NCBI GenBank assembly: GCA_900155495.1
Contig: FTLJ01000533.1
Coordinates: forward strand, 1 to 64,000
Direction: 5' to 3'
Length of the DNA: 64,000 nucleotides
Origin: Porogramme epimiltina
Lineage: Eukaryota; Basidiomycota; Agaricomycetes; Polyporales; Polyporaceae
Positions 37,140 through 48,779 of this stretch are shown here, one piece after another; within the stretch, counting starts at the first letter, position 1, and each line of letters starts with the position of its first letter. A program made the translations under genes and the position numbers. Below the pieces are notes generated by a model. The model searched no databases and had not been told where the DNA came from. It was given only the letters and a program-made list of their open reading frames with translations.

Positions 37140-37690
37140 GCAACTGTCCTTCATGTCGATGTATGGCAAAAAATCCGTCGTGATGTGTGAGTGAGGGTGC
37201 TCAAGGAATGCATGTACTCGCTGCAGGAAGAGAATGGGAGAGGAGAAAGGCGGCACGGACCGGCGAGACGCCCAACTCGGGCAGCCCGCGGCCCCAAGCA
37301 CACTCCCAGCGACCTCTCCCTGACCTCCATAATCTCATATCTCTTCCCCTATCTCAGAATGAATACCTACACCCTAGCCCCCCACCCCCACGCGTTCTCG
37401 TCTCTCGTCCTTTGCAGGACTCCGCCCGACCCAAGATCTACACGGCGGTTTACTCAAGACACCTCAACTTATCGCGGAAAAGACAACATGAAGGGAGTAA
37501 GGCTGCCTCTTCTCCAACGACACTAGGCACAACTACTTAAGCTGTCGTGGATGACGCTACTTCGCTTGGGTTTGGGCGGGCCGGAGGTGAGAGATTCGTA
37601 TTCGTTGCACTTCACGCTCCAGGAATGATGCCCATCGACTTTAGGACACGCTCGCTGCTCCGCAAGTAGCGCATGAGCAGCAGTACAGTA
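37140..37690. repeat. array flank repeat, copy 2
   Basis: Second copy of the flank described at 33050-33600. To its right, 37690-38124 is unique intergenic sequence before the 3' end of unit 3. No convincing gene was seen. Confidence 0.6.
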
Positions 37691-38124
37691 GACGTGGATA
37701 CGTCAATGTGCCACGCCAGGTGGCATGCTGGGAGACCGCTCGTGTCCTGGGTAGCGTTGGTCACGCGAGACATAGGACCCTACAGTCGAGACCCCGACTC
37801 AAATTTCAATGGAGGTGCGAAGTTCCAACTCTAATATATTGTACGACCGATGGGATTTGGGAGGTTTCCACTGCATGCGCAGGAAGCGGTGCATCATGTA
37901 CGCCGCCGTACTATGTAAGAGTTAGGGGTAACTGTCGCTCGAGAACCTTTGCGGGTATAGGACATTGGCCGAGGTTTGGACGTTGGAAGGTTGGATGCGA
38001 GCGACTTGGAAAAAGGATCACGTGCACGAGGAAGCATACGAGTAACAGAACGGAGCTATGTATCAACATATTCAAAAAGCTTCACTTTCACCATCACAGG
38101 ACGGCCGCCCAAGAGGTCAGCGTA

Positions 38125-40586
38125 TCATGTATCCGGAACAACCACTGGGAAAATCTGCTTGTCGCCTCGCACATACCACATCGTCCTCCCGTCAGGCGCG
38201 AATAACACGTGGGAGATTGCCAAACCGTTGTCCTCACGGCTCGCGACCGCGCTCGCGCCCGTCCTCCCGTCAAACACCTCCACCCGTCCGTCAGACCAGC
38301 CGATCCCGACGAGCACTGGCCCGTGGCCTTCATCGGAGAGCCAAAAGTCGGCCGTTGTGATGCCCGGGTCCGCCTCGGCCATGTACCATATCAATTCCCG
38401 CTTGGACGCGTCGTAATACCATGGAAAGGGTTCGACAGCCCCTTCATAGGCCGGAACGGCATTCATCGCGGAGTTGGAGCCGGAGCCGGCGGACGAGACA
38501 CTTGCCCTCCTAATACTGTATCTAGTGGGTGTGATGCGGAAGCGGGAGGAAGAGAGTTTGCACGCGAGTCCGCCGTTCTCGAGGAAGAAGTGGGCCTCTT
38601 CGTCCGCGCTCGCGCTGAAGGAGATGATATTGAGGCAGAAGTAGTGCACCGCCCGGACGAGGTTGCCGTCACGGGTGTTAAAGACGCGGAGCCCGCTCTT
38701 GTGGCTCGACGGGTATATGTGTACGATCCAGGCGCCATCCCGCGAAAAGGCTATCCTGCGTTTCGTCCGAATATCGCTGAACGGCTCGATCTTAAGCAAG
38801 CGCAGTGCTTTGTCGGGGATATTGCATGTGTAGCGTGCGTAGCGGACGGGTTCACCCTCACCTTCATAGTATGAGATTTGTAAAGGGAACGTGACGTGGC
38901 TGGAATCCGGGGACCAGAGGACTTCAAGTTCCGGTGAGTGATACACCTTGATGCAGCTGCGATCCCAGAACTCGGGATGTGCATGGTGCGCATGCTCGAG
39001 TCTCCTCTGAGCGACAACTTCGCCTCCAGGTATTTTGTATACAACAAGTTCATGGTGAGGAGAATTCCGTCCAGATATAACGGCCAAAAGCTTGTTATTT
39101 GGGGAGAACGCTAGACCTTCTGAGGAATCGCTCAAAGGGTTACACCATTGCCCGTACGGGTGTTGTAGATCTTGACTTTCGAATAGTAGGACGACTCCGC
39201 AATCCAACCCTGTAGCGTGCCATTGGCCATCGGATGAAGTAGCACTTGATCTAACAGTTCCGTGAGAGGGGACAACAGATCTCCTCCAGATGCCGACCTT
39301 GAAGGTGGTGTCTAGAGTATATACGTTCAGCTGTCCAGCAGTGTACGACTTCAGTCATCCCCTGCATTCGACTCACTAGTGTACCTCAACTTCAGTATGT
39401 TCTTTACATGCAGTTGAGGGAATTGCCGTTGAAGCGTTCGTTGCCACCTCTTCCATGAAACCTGATCCGGTAATTCTACAACAAAACAGCGCAGCCGGGA
39501 CTGGTTCACTAGATGCAGTATCAATTCTTCCAGTTGAAGGGGCCTCGATGGTCTTTCATCCAGGTTAAAGGCAGAAACAGATTTGAGGGCCACCTCCTGA
39601 AATGCCACAGCAGAGGAAATGTTGAGGAAGAAGTTTTGGAGGGATTGAAGACACAAATCATAACCCGTGCCATAGTTCCAGCGGAAAAATTCGATGGTAG
39701 GAACATGGTTGCACTTTGATATCCACTCCATAGCTATAGGAGGAAATTAGTTTGCAGAAGAGCAAAATGGAGAGAAGTGCCGACACACCATCGGGATAAC
39801 GCTCAAGGGATCCGACAGGGGGTTCATCTAGGGGGATGGACAGACGACTTAAAATTGACAAGTTCACAAGGGGCAGGACAGTGGGAAGGAGTCCGAACGA
39901 TGTCTAACAGCCGACCCCGTAGGGAATCAGTCTGCCGTAATGAAGCGAATAAGTAAATGGAACGGACTGACCGTAAGCCGTTGAATGTTGATCTTCCGAG
40001 GAAATCGGCTTGCGGCGGCTTGCATAGTGGGAGCCGCTTCGCCGTGCGTAGGTCTAAGTGATAATTTGGAGGTACTACAAGATAGATCTTGGAGCCGAGA
40101 AAAAGATGAAACAATTCTTAAGAGCTCTCTGCTACTAAACTGCAGAGTTCCAAGGTGGAGGCTTTCAATGCAGGAGTAACGGGCTAGGCACATGAGGGAC
40201 GTTGATCTGAACAAAAATGGACGGTTTCCATCTGAAGAATGGGGCCAACCCTGTTTGAACCGCCATCGAGTGAGATGAGGGAGATAAGGTAGCAGAACGA
40301 TGACAGCGACCTCATGCACGGTCTCGGACATCAAGATCCCGCCATAGTGCACTGTCACGGAATGGACCAAAGATGGTATCTCTGGATGTGTTTGGAACAG
40401 ACGGACGAGTGCATCCGGAGACTGATCAGATTGGGAAGAAACCGCGACGCTGTAAAAGAGGTGGTAGCGACTTCGGGGGTTCCATGAACGACAGGCGAGC
40501 GCGCATGACCGCAGGGCCAAGACGTCCAATGCAAGGAAGTCGATGATGCGCTCCGCAACTTCAACGGGTACTCGGGGTCGATCCAT
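38125..40586 (-). CDS. F-box/leucine-rich/WD-propeller protein, array unit 3
   Basis: Closest to unit 2, with the same four-exon plan. The ATG at 40586 gives MDRPRVPVEVAERIIDFLAL. Exon 1 ends INIQRLT, and the first intron (gtcagt...ctgttag, CTGAT branch) leads to TSFGLLPTVLPLVNLSILSR. A second joins ERYPD to AMEWISKCNHVPTIEFF. A third joins LKLRYT to NTTFKVGIWRRSVVPS and RSSATSSDGQWHATGLDCGV. The propeller includes EGLAFSPNNKLLAVISGR, ELVVYKIPGGEVVAQRRLEH, AFSRDGAWIVHIYPSSHKSG, LRVFNTRDGNLVRAV, GWSDGRVEVFDGRTGASAVA and FAPDGRTMWYVRGDKQIFPV. I checked all joins in frame and saw no stop. An upstream in-frame ATG at 40631 adds 15 residues. It is probably the parental copy, because it adjoins the intact MsrA gene. 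Confidence 0.78.
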
Positions 40587-41009
40587 GTGATTACTCTCGA
40601 CGTCCTCGCAGAGGTCAGGCGAGATATCCATCTAGAGGTCGGAGTGGGCGACTTCAGTGGCCGCAGTCTTCACGATGTTGCACGGCAGCATTACTCACGA
40701 GGTGATTGAGGCCACTAAGAATGGGCTCATGAGGTTGCAGCAGATGGGAGGACGTTAAAGAGTATGAAGGGGCTGCCACGGCAAGGGTTTTATGCTCCGG
40801 CGCCATACTGTACAAGGATTTCTGCACTGGTGGAACCGTACCCGATTATCTAAAAGTAGCACGGTACCGGAGATGAGGGGCGCTGCTAAAGGGCCGCGAT
40901 CACATTAGCATAATTCCACACAACCTGTGCAACACTACTAGCGATGCCATTTGCACCATCGACTCGTGTATCGTACATCTGCTAGGGTATACAGTATACG
41001 ATACACACA

Positions 41010-41889
41010 TCACCAGTGGAGGCGGTGGGTGGGGCACTGGTACCCTGTCGGGTTCTTGAACAGATACTTCTGGTGGTACTCCTCTGCGTTCCACCACGGG
41101 CCCGCTTCAACGATGAGCGTCACGATCTTCTGACCTGCAGCCGGGTGAGGGGATATTTGGCATATGTGACGTGTGGCGCGCGGGGAAGCAAGGGAGACGC
41201 ACCTTTGGGGTCGAAGTGCTTCTTCTGTACCTCCTCCGTGACGCGCTTGGCGATCTCGAATTGCTCGGGGGTGTTGTAGAAGATGGCCGAGCGGTACTCT
41301 GGACAGCGAGCAGTTGACGTGAGGGACGGAGATGGGCCGCAAGAAAGGGGTACGTACGAGTGCCGACGTCCCCACCCTGCCTGTTCGCCGTCGTCGGGTC
41401 GTGCGTGCGGTAGAAGAACTCTGCAGACCCCAAGCCCAGCTCGCACCGCGCCCCAAACCCGACGATCCAAAACGGACTACGCACCGACGAGCTCGTCGTA
41501 GGACACGACGCTGGGGTCGAACTCGACGCGGACGGCCTCGGCGTGCTCCGTCGCGCCCGTGCAGACGGTGCGGTAGTCCGGGTTCTGCGCGTCGGCCTTC
41601 CCGCCCGTGTAGCCGACGGCGGTGGAGAGGACGCCCTTGTTCTGCGCGGGCGGGTAGTGCTTGAGGAAGATGTGCTCTGTGCCCCAGAAGCAGCCGGACG
41701 CGAACGTCGCGATCTGGGGGGCGCCTTCGCCTGCGTGCGAGCGAGGGGAGGGGAGAGGGAGGGGGTGAGTGCGGGGTGGGCCGCGCAGAGACGGGAGGGC
41801 GCACCGGACATTGCTGCTGTGAACTGGGTGGAAGAGATACCGCGACCGAGGCTGGGAGAACGGAAGACAGAGGCTAGGAGGTTGAGCAT
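41010..41889 (-). CDS. msrA: peptide methionine-S-sulfoxide reductase
   Basis: Reduces methionine-(S)-sulfoxide in proteins and free methionine, giving oxidative-stress repair. Exon 1 encodes a possible mitochondrial presequence, [20 protein letters not shown] then TQFTAAMSG. Exon 2 gives [20 protein letters not shown] with the catalytic cysteine in [27 protein letters not shown] and [20 protein letters not shown]. Later exons give [54 protein letters not shown] and [20 protein letters not shown], ending HRLHW. Four short introns, all in phase. A second in-frame Met (in TAAMSG) would give a cytosolic form. Its 3' half is the source of the two fragments in the F-box array. Confidence 0.93.
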
Positions 41890-42909
41890 ACGAGGCGGGG
41901 CGGGTGGAGATGTGGGTGTGGGGGACGAGGGCGGCCCTTTTCAGGCGGTGAGCTCATCGTCGGTCGATATCTCGCGACAGCACGTGATGGGGGCCGTAGT
42001 CAGCCTGTGCGGGCGTGGGGGACGTGCTGAGCAACGAGCTCGATGGGGATGACGACGGTGGGGGCGGGCATGGGCTTCGGGCGGGATGGATGACTTGGCG
42101 GGCTGTGTGCGCGGTCGGGCGCGGGGGTTCGCTTGGCGTCGGTGTGGCTCGCGGACAGTCAGCTTCGTAGTTGGGTGTCATAAAGTGCATATTAATACGC
42201 GAAGCTGTGGCTTCAATGGATGGTACGTATATATATGGGGGACCGATTATCGCCGCGTGTGGGGAGGCGATAACACGAGGAATATGTTGGATCTAGACCG
42301 GACGGCCAAATAAAGCAGCATGCCCCCGAAGCGGGATGGCCTACAAATTATGGATCATCAAATCACGGAAGGGGCGCGACTCGGGATTCCACGGGAGCTG
42401 TAGCAACGGGCGGACGCGACGGCGCAGAGGCGACACCGCGCGCGCGCGCAGAGACGATGGGCGGTCGGCGGGAGCGGGCGGTGGACGACCGCGGCCGGTG
42501 CCAGAGGAGTGAGCGCAGAGGCCGGGGGGCCGCTGCACGTGCATGGCGGCATTTGTCTGGCGTTGAAATCGCCCGAGCCGACCCGCATCCGCACCGCACC
42601 CGCCTTGGCCCTCTCTCACGACGACGACACAACGCTTGTACTCCCCGTCGCAAGATTCGATCTGCGTCCGCGGTCTGCCGGGGTCACGATCGCTCCTCTC
42701 CCCGTTTGAACGCCCCGCGGCACCGCCAGCCACCGCCAGAGCGACCGCTGCCAGGCTCAGCCCCGCTGCGACCCTCACGCCCTCAGTCTAGAACCGCCCG
42801 TCGCCAGCGTTTAGCCGAACCGCCCGCCCTGTTCGTCTCTCGCGCGCAGGCCACACAGCTCACAAAGCACCCCGAAAACATACCCAGCCCACGCCCCCGA
42901 GCGGCCAGC
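41890..42909. other. divergent intergenic region, msrA / TPR-F-box gene
   Basis: About 1 kb between two divergent starts. Open frames between 42340 and 42800 are present on both strands in very GC-rich sequence and resemble nothing known. A TATATATGGG run near 42228-42240 is the only TATA-like element noticed. Confidence 0.45.
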
Positions 42910-45272
42910 ATGCACCACAGAGCCCACCCGGCCCTCCCGCTCGCCTCCTCCTCCGCCGCACCCTCCGCATCCTCCTCACGCTCCACCACAAACGTCTTCA
43001 ACCCCAAGATCCTCGACGCCAGCATCCGCGATGTCACCTCCTACCTCTCCGACGAACAAAAGGCCGACGTCCTCCTCTACGCCATGGGCCATCTCCACCT
43101 CGACCGGTCCGTCCCAGCCTTGACACTCCGCCGAGTGTCCTCTAATCCGTAGTCTCTTACATGTGTTACACTCCGATCCGCGCCTATCCACCCCATCCGT
43201 TCTTTGTGCGCCGTGGCAGCTCGAGAACGCTCATAGAAAACGCGGTGCAGTCCTGCCTCTCAATATCGAAATTGCCGCCCTCGAACGCAGCCAAAGCCCG
43301 CCTGATGCGGGCAAAGGCCAGACTGGCGGCTGGGCTGCACGTCGGGGCGCGACAAGGTCGGTCTAGCCCGCTCTGGCCCGCCCGCGCCCGCGCCTTAAGA
43401 TTTTACTCACAAATTCCCCTGGCGCGCCAGACATTATGGCCGCACTCGAACTTCAGCCACAACATCCAGAGGCCTCGGCGCTCATGGAGGCGCATGTCGT
43501 CAAGCCAGGAGAGGTATGTCCATCGCTTCTGCCGCGTCGTTTTAGGTGACATTTCTCACCGCGACGACGCGGTCGCTCTCTGATCACGACCGACGCTCAT
43601 GCCTCACTCGCTCATCGTCAAGTCCTTTGTCCGCCCGCACACCACGCCCGGTTTCTCAACAGAAATATGGCGCGAAATCGCGCTCTGGCTCCCGCCGCGC
43701 GACCTCAAGTCTCTCCTCAACGTCCCGCACGTCCTCTCGCGCATCGCGAGCGAGCTGCTGTTCCAGCGCATCGACATCCACCTCGGTGAGCTGGCAACCG
43801 CCGCCTGATCGGGACCGGGGTATTTGATACTGATTCCACACTTGCTGTGCCTTTTCTCCTCTCGTTCCCACCCCGCACCCCGCGCCCGCCGACGCCCGCG
43901 ACGCTCGCAGCGCACGAAAAGCGCGAATCACAGCGCAGCGCAGACATCCTGACGCGCATCATCACCGACACGACGTTTGCGAGCCATGTCCGGACCCTTC
44001 GTGTATTCGTCCCCATCCGCGAGTCCGGCTCGCTCTCGTTCCAGATGGGCATGTTGTCCAACGCCCTCCCTAAGCTGGAGAACCTGAAAAACGTCCACTG
44101 CGCGATGCGCTGGAAGGACATGTACACCGTCCTGCGCATACTGGAGACCATCAGCCACCGGCTCACGGGTCTCTCACTCGCGTATGTGGTGTTCACACGC
44201 ATCTCTCTCATCTACAAATTCGGCGGTCGCTAATGGGTCTCGCCACTTCCAGGCCCCTCGACGGAACCGGAGAGCTGCGCTTCCCGCGCTTCAAGCACGT
44301 CATGCAGCTCTCTTACCACTCGACCGGCGGCGCGACGACGCAGGTGTACGACTTCCTCGTGCAGAACAAAGGCTCCGTCCGCTATCTCTCGCTCCACAAC
44401 CCCAATTGGACCTTCCCCGCCGAGGCGATATCGATCCGGAACCTCACCAACCTCGACTTCCAGGGCATCTTCCCCGCCGACTCGCGCGCGTTCGCCGAGA
44501 TCCTCGCGTCCGGGCACCAGCTCGAGTCGCTCCGGCTGCAGTGCATCCTCGAGTGCACGGCGTCGTGCCAGTTCCGCGAGCTGCCGACCGCGCTGCCGTT
44601 CCTGCACCACTTTGCGTTCTCGCTCATCGGCTACCGCGTCAACGACCACGACCTCTTCCCCGCCATCTCCGAGTTCCTCCGCGGGCGCACCGCGCTCCGC
44701 TCGCTGCAGCTCACCGTGCCCAGCGCGGACTGGGCCCTCAAGCGCCTCGGGTACGACGCGACCGTCTGGGGCGTCCTCCCCTCGCTCGTCAACCTCCGCA
44801 GCCTCACGGCCACGCTCCCCAAGGACGTTGCGGCGCCCGTCGCGATGTGGCTCGTGCCCCGTGGCGTCCAGGCGCTGTCGCTGCACGCGCTCACGCCCGT
44901 GAACACCCTCGAGTTCGTCTCGGTGCGTTCCCCCCGTGTTCCTCCCCTTAGCCCCGCCACTAACGCCCCCTTTTCTCCCCCTTCCCTCGTTCCCGTCGTC
45001 GCCAGCAACTCCGAGCGGGCATGCCCCCACATCTCCGGTACATCGGCCTGCAGCACTTCCACGTCGAGGACGCGGCGGCGGTGATCGAGCAGGGCTTCCC
45101 CATGGTGCGCGTCGCGCGCGTCGACGAGGAGTACTTCACGGTCAACAAGGACGGCGGGAAGGTCCTCCTCGAGGAGTGGCCCAAGGGCCGCACGCAGTAC
45201 AACTCGCGCGACTGGCTCGAGTGCTTTGGCTGCGCGGACGCGGAGTGGAGGGACCCCACGCAGTTCCTCTAG
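42910..45272 (+). CDS. TPR-like plus F-box domain protein
   Basis: Combines an N-terminal TPR-like region with an F-box and a leucine-rich C-terminus, a common basidiomycete layout; likely an SCF adaptor with unknown substrate (inference). Exon 1 (ATG 42910) gives VFNPKILDASIRDVTSYLSD and VLLYAMGHLHLDR. The next exons join in phase: TLIENAVQSCLSISKLPPSN, AAKARLMRAKARLAAG, then DIMAALELQPQHPEASALME. The F-box exon follows, TPGFSTEIWREIALWLPPRD then LKSLLNVPHVLSRIASELLF. Later exons include ADILTRIITDTTFASHVRTL, GSVRYLSLHNPNWTFP and LPSLVNLRSLTATLP. The last exon ends WLECFGCADAEWRDPTQFL. Six introns. It looks intact, and the sequence is unlike the F-box array to its left. Confidence 0.85.
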
Positions 45273-46716
45273 GGCTCTCTGCGGTTTGCTGGTCGCCGGG
45301 TCGTGGTGGTGGTGGTTGTGGGAGGGGCAGCGGATGGCGCGCTTGGGCTCGCCGGGCCCGCCGTGCGCGTGTTGCTTGTATCATTGTCTTGGTCATACTT
45401 ACGGAATGCTTTCGATCATGCTATCGAACGGTCGCACCGGTCTCCTCACCTCCTCATGTTGCGCTAGACACATCTCCTTGCTTGTTCCGTGTACTATAGG
45501 GCCCACTGTATAGGTATAGCTTGCGATCTTCCAGGTTCCCCCGAATCGCCCGCCGCCGCGAGCCGGCGTGCCAGAGGTGTGCGGCGCGCGACCGCCATGC
45601 GCCGGGCCCAAGGGCCAAGGCTCCCTTCGATCGGGAACGCCAGGTGCAGAGAAGCAAGGGACGCCCTTGCGTAAAGTGAAATGGCGCAATTATGCGCCCC
45701 GCGCCGTCCCTGTGTGTACGTACACCCTCGCTGTCCTGTGACGATGTTGCCTGACAGCTCTCGCGGCAGGCCTGGTCGAATGCGTGCGGGCGCATGCCGT
45801 ACCGTGCGCGCGCACCCAAAATGACCACCGATAGCGGCATCCCGCGTTCCCGCCGTGGTGTCGGACCATCGGACGCGATCGTACGGCATGTGGGACGGGC
45901 GACCGCATCATCAATGTCCGCACACTTCATATCTCTCCGCTCCAACAAGGCGGGCTCTTTAACGGGAGTGTGGAAGCTGGGCTGTGGCTATGACGGGGAC
46001 GCGTGCGCTCTAAGCGACTGGGGACGAGAAGGCGAGGACAAGTCCCGCAGGTTATCACCGGGAGACCCAGACGTGGTCTGGAGCTTCTCCTGATGACAAC
46101 TGTGAGACTTCCCGCCACCTTCTCGTCCCCTTTTCCCGCCGCACCCAGTCCGCCTGGTGGTCCGAGAGAGGTCTAGCGGTGGGAGGTGGGACCCTCTAAG
46201 GACGATCACCGACAATTGCCCTCGTTTGCGGCTGTCGCGGCGCGCGCGGCCCTGCTGCACGGTGCCCGGGGGCCCTGCGCGGGAGGAGGGGGCGGCCGGG
46301 GCGCGCGACGCGAGTATTAACCATGGGCATCCCGTTACGAGATGGGGTGGTTCAACTGTGTCGGCCTCCGCGGGGATAAGTCAATGGCTGCGAACGGGCG
46401 GGGGTGATCGAAGTAAAAGGGACGGCTTTCGGAGTTCGAATCCGGTAAGGGGCGGAAGCCGGGTTGCGTCAGAGCGCGGGTTCAGGGCAGGGCAGGGGGC
46501 TCTCGCACCGGCAGCGCCCGGTCCCTGGCGGCGACGCATACGTCATCATTCGTGCGCATGTTGTCTCCCAAAACGAAGTTCGGCAACGACGCTGGTGTCC
46601 CGAGGCCGCTGTCCGCCCTGGTAGTCTATTCTACATCGAGATTAGATGGGCGCGGTGAGATTGCACGCGAGTGATGGAGACATACAAATGCTTACGGTGT
46701 CTTGGACAGGTCCACG
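45273..46716. other. intergenic region containing a tRNA-like repeat
   Basis: About 1.4 kb with no protein-coding gene seen. Overlapping frames on both strands between 45450 and 46260 reflect GC-rich sequence. The notable content is the conserved tRNA-like element at 46344-46467, 250 bp upstream of the next gene. Confidence 0.5.
46344..46467 (+). repeat. tRNA-like dispersed repeat, copy A
   Basis: A 124-nt unit matching 51609-51734 on the same strand, with sharp ends at GGGGTGGTTC and CCGGGTTGC. Near-identical blocks are TCGGCCTCCGCGGGGATAAG, TGATCGAAGTAAAAGG and the last 40 nt. The 3' part can fold: CGGA and TCCG enclose a T-loop-like GTTCGAA, and outside it GGC(T)TTC pairs with GAAGCC. GTTCGAATC matches the core of a Pol III B box; an A-box-like TGGCTGCGAACGG lies about 40 nt upstream. 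It could be a tRNA-derived SINE or a small RNA gene. No 3' T-run was seen. Confidence 0.55.
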
Positions 46717-48533
46717 ATGGGCTTCCATGATCTTAATGACGACACCCTAATCCACATCTGCAGCTACTTGCCAGCACAGTCCGTACTTTCTCTCCGTCAG
46801 GTATGGATCAGTCATGCCATACATTCCGCCTTCCCCATGATCTGCTCACCCCGCCCTGAATCAACGCTGACAGAGATTGCCAGACTTGCAAACGACTCGC
46901 TGAGGTGTCTAAACTTCGATTCGTCTGGCAGAACGTCTACCATCATGAAGTCCTCCTCACAGGCTACCCGTTCCCTCACGAACGTATAGCATCAGCGGAT
47001 GCATGCGAACTCGAGCGACTTGTCCTCCACAGCCTCCGGGTTGGGGCATTCTGGCTCGACCGAACAAGAGCGCCATCAAGAGTGACGGAGTTTCAAGCGA
47101 GCTCGGGGACGGCGTTGTCTCACATATCCTTCCTCCCGGGACACGGGGGAAGGTATGTGCTCACGGTGTACATGGGCATCTGGTCTATGATCACATGCTG
47201 GGACATCGGCCCAGCCCCTTCCAACGGCCCCTCCCCGAGCCCCCCGCGAAGAGTTGCGAATTGGTCGCCTAGCAGGACGATTTTCTCGGGGTTTGTCGTC
47301 AATTCCGACCCGGACTCGGAAGCTGCGCTCGCTGTGGCGATTCAACACGCAGGGTCAGTCAGATCCCAGTACTATAAATCCCGCCTCCGTGCTTACAGCT
47401 TTACGTTGCAGATCACAAAGCATCGAAATCCTGAGCGTGTTCGACCGCGAGGGGACCGGATCGTCCTTTCGCTCGGTGTGCAACGTAGCGACTACATTCC
47501 GCCCGATCGCGCTGAAGGGGGATGTGATTGCGTTCAGCGATGATGGTTCCGACACCGTCATCATGAACTGGCGCGAGAACACATTCGCGCTTCTGAAGGG
47601 TTCGGAGAGGCTAGTCGATGAAAACTTCAAGGTTTGCACGGTTGTGCTTCCATTCACCTGTCACCTCGCTCAACGTTCTGCGGACAGTTTAATCGCTGCC
47701 TTCAAGTCATGTTCACTTACAAAAGCATTCTTGTGGTTCGCGCGCGGTCCGTTGAGCTCTTCCCCGACCCGGTACTGCTCCCCGCAACCAGCGAGTATGC
47801 AACATACCGCTCCATCGGAGCCCACTCCTTTGGCTGGATAGACGGCGTCGCGGTCAACACGCAGAACGCCCCTCTTTCTCAAGCGCCGGGGTCGCCCCTG
47901 TCTTCCCCGCTCTCAATAGTCCTCCGCGCCGAGAGCGACGACCCCTGGGTAGACGCCGCGCACAAACTCGAACAGTTCATCCTCGCGCCCAACCCCTCGT
48001 TCGACCCCTCCCTCCCGTCATCACCCCCAGAGTCCTCCCCATCTGCCGACCTTCAAAGCGACCTCCACACGAACATACCATACCTCTTCCCCCCGACGCG
48101 CGCGGAGCACACCCCACCCACCATGCGCGGCTTTCTGCGCTGCCGCGCGATCGCGCTGGGGCGCGCGGGCACCGCGCTCTGGATCCAGCCCCGCGCGGCG
48201 CGTGCAGCACACCTCACGGGGTTCGACGTGCACGCGTCCGTGACGCAGGTCTCGGACGGGCTCGACCCTGATGCGGGGGGCGCGCGCGGTGCGGAGACGC
48301 TGTGCGCGGCGGTGTTCGACGGGCCCCTTCGCCGCTCCCATCCTGAGTTGGGACGCGGCGAGGGCGGGGGAGGCGGAGAGGGTGAGGAGGGCGGAGAGGT
48401 ACCGCGCGCGCGGACGGTGTGGGTACAGAGCAGAGAGGGGTGTAGCTGGACCGCGTTCGACTACGACGAAGAGGCAGGTCGGGTCGCGCTGGGCTCTAGC
48501 AACGGGAGCGTTACTGTTTTGGACCTTGCGTGA
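46717..48533 (+). CDS. F-box protein with propeller-like C-terminus
   Basis: The ATG at 46717 gives MGFHDLNDDTLIHICSYLPA then QSVLSLRQ. An intron (gtatgg...gccag) leads to TCKRLAEVSKLRFVWQNVYH, completing the F-box. The rest has propeller-like strands: LSHISFLPGHGGRYVLTVYM, MITCWDIG, SIEILSVFDREG and DVIAFSDDGSDTVIMNWREN, then VMFTYKSILVVRARSVELFP. The last blade is EGCSWTAFDYDEEAGRVALG followed by SSNGSVTVLDLA and stop. Two further introns near 47355-47410 and 47632-47691. Proline/serine-rich and glycine/glutamate-rich inserts separate the last blades. Likely a substrate receptor (inference). Its final ~280 bp are repeated at 58732-59008 in the downstream segmental duplication. Confidence 0.8.
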
Positions 48534-48779
48534 GGGGCGCGGACCGGAATTGGGACACAGCGCGAGCATGAGGCGTGTGCAAACATGTAACGGAAGAGAA
48601 GTTGGTATAACTAATGCAGTATGCTGGAAAAATGGCGGTAATTAGATGACAATGATGTGCGAACCGCGGCGTCAATCGCCTCCCCCTCCCCTGCGCGAAG
48701 TGACCCGCTAGAGCTCCGTCCAGAGCGCTGTGCGGAGAAATTTTTATGAAGGGCATATCTATCTGATAAATCATATCGC

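Noticed and set aside
44230..45030. 266-residue minus-strand frame
   Set aside because: Shadow of the TPR/F-box gene; charged repetitive composition with no motif.
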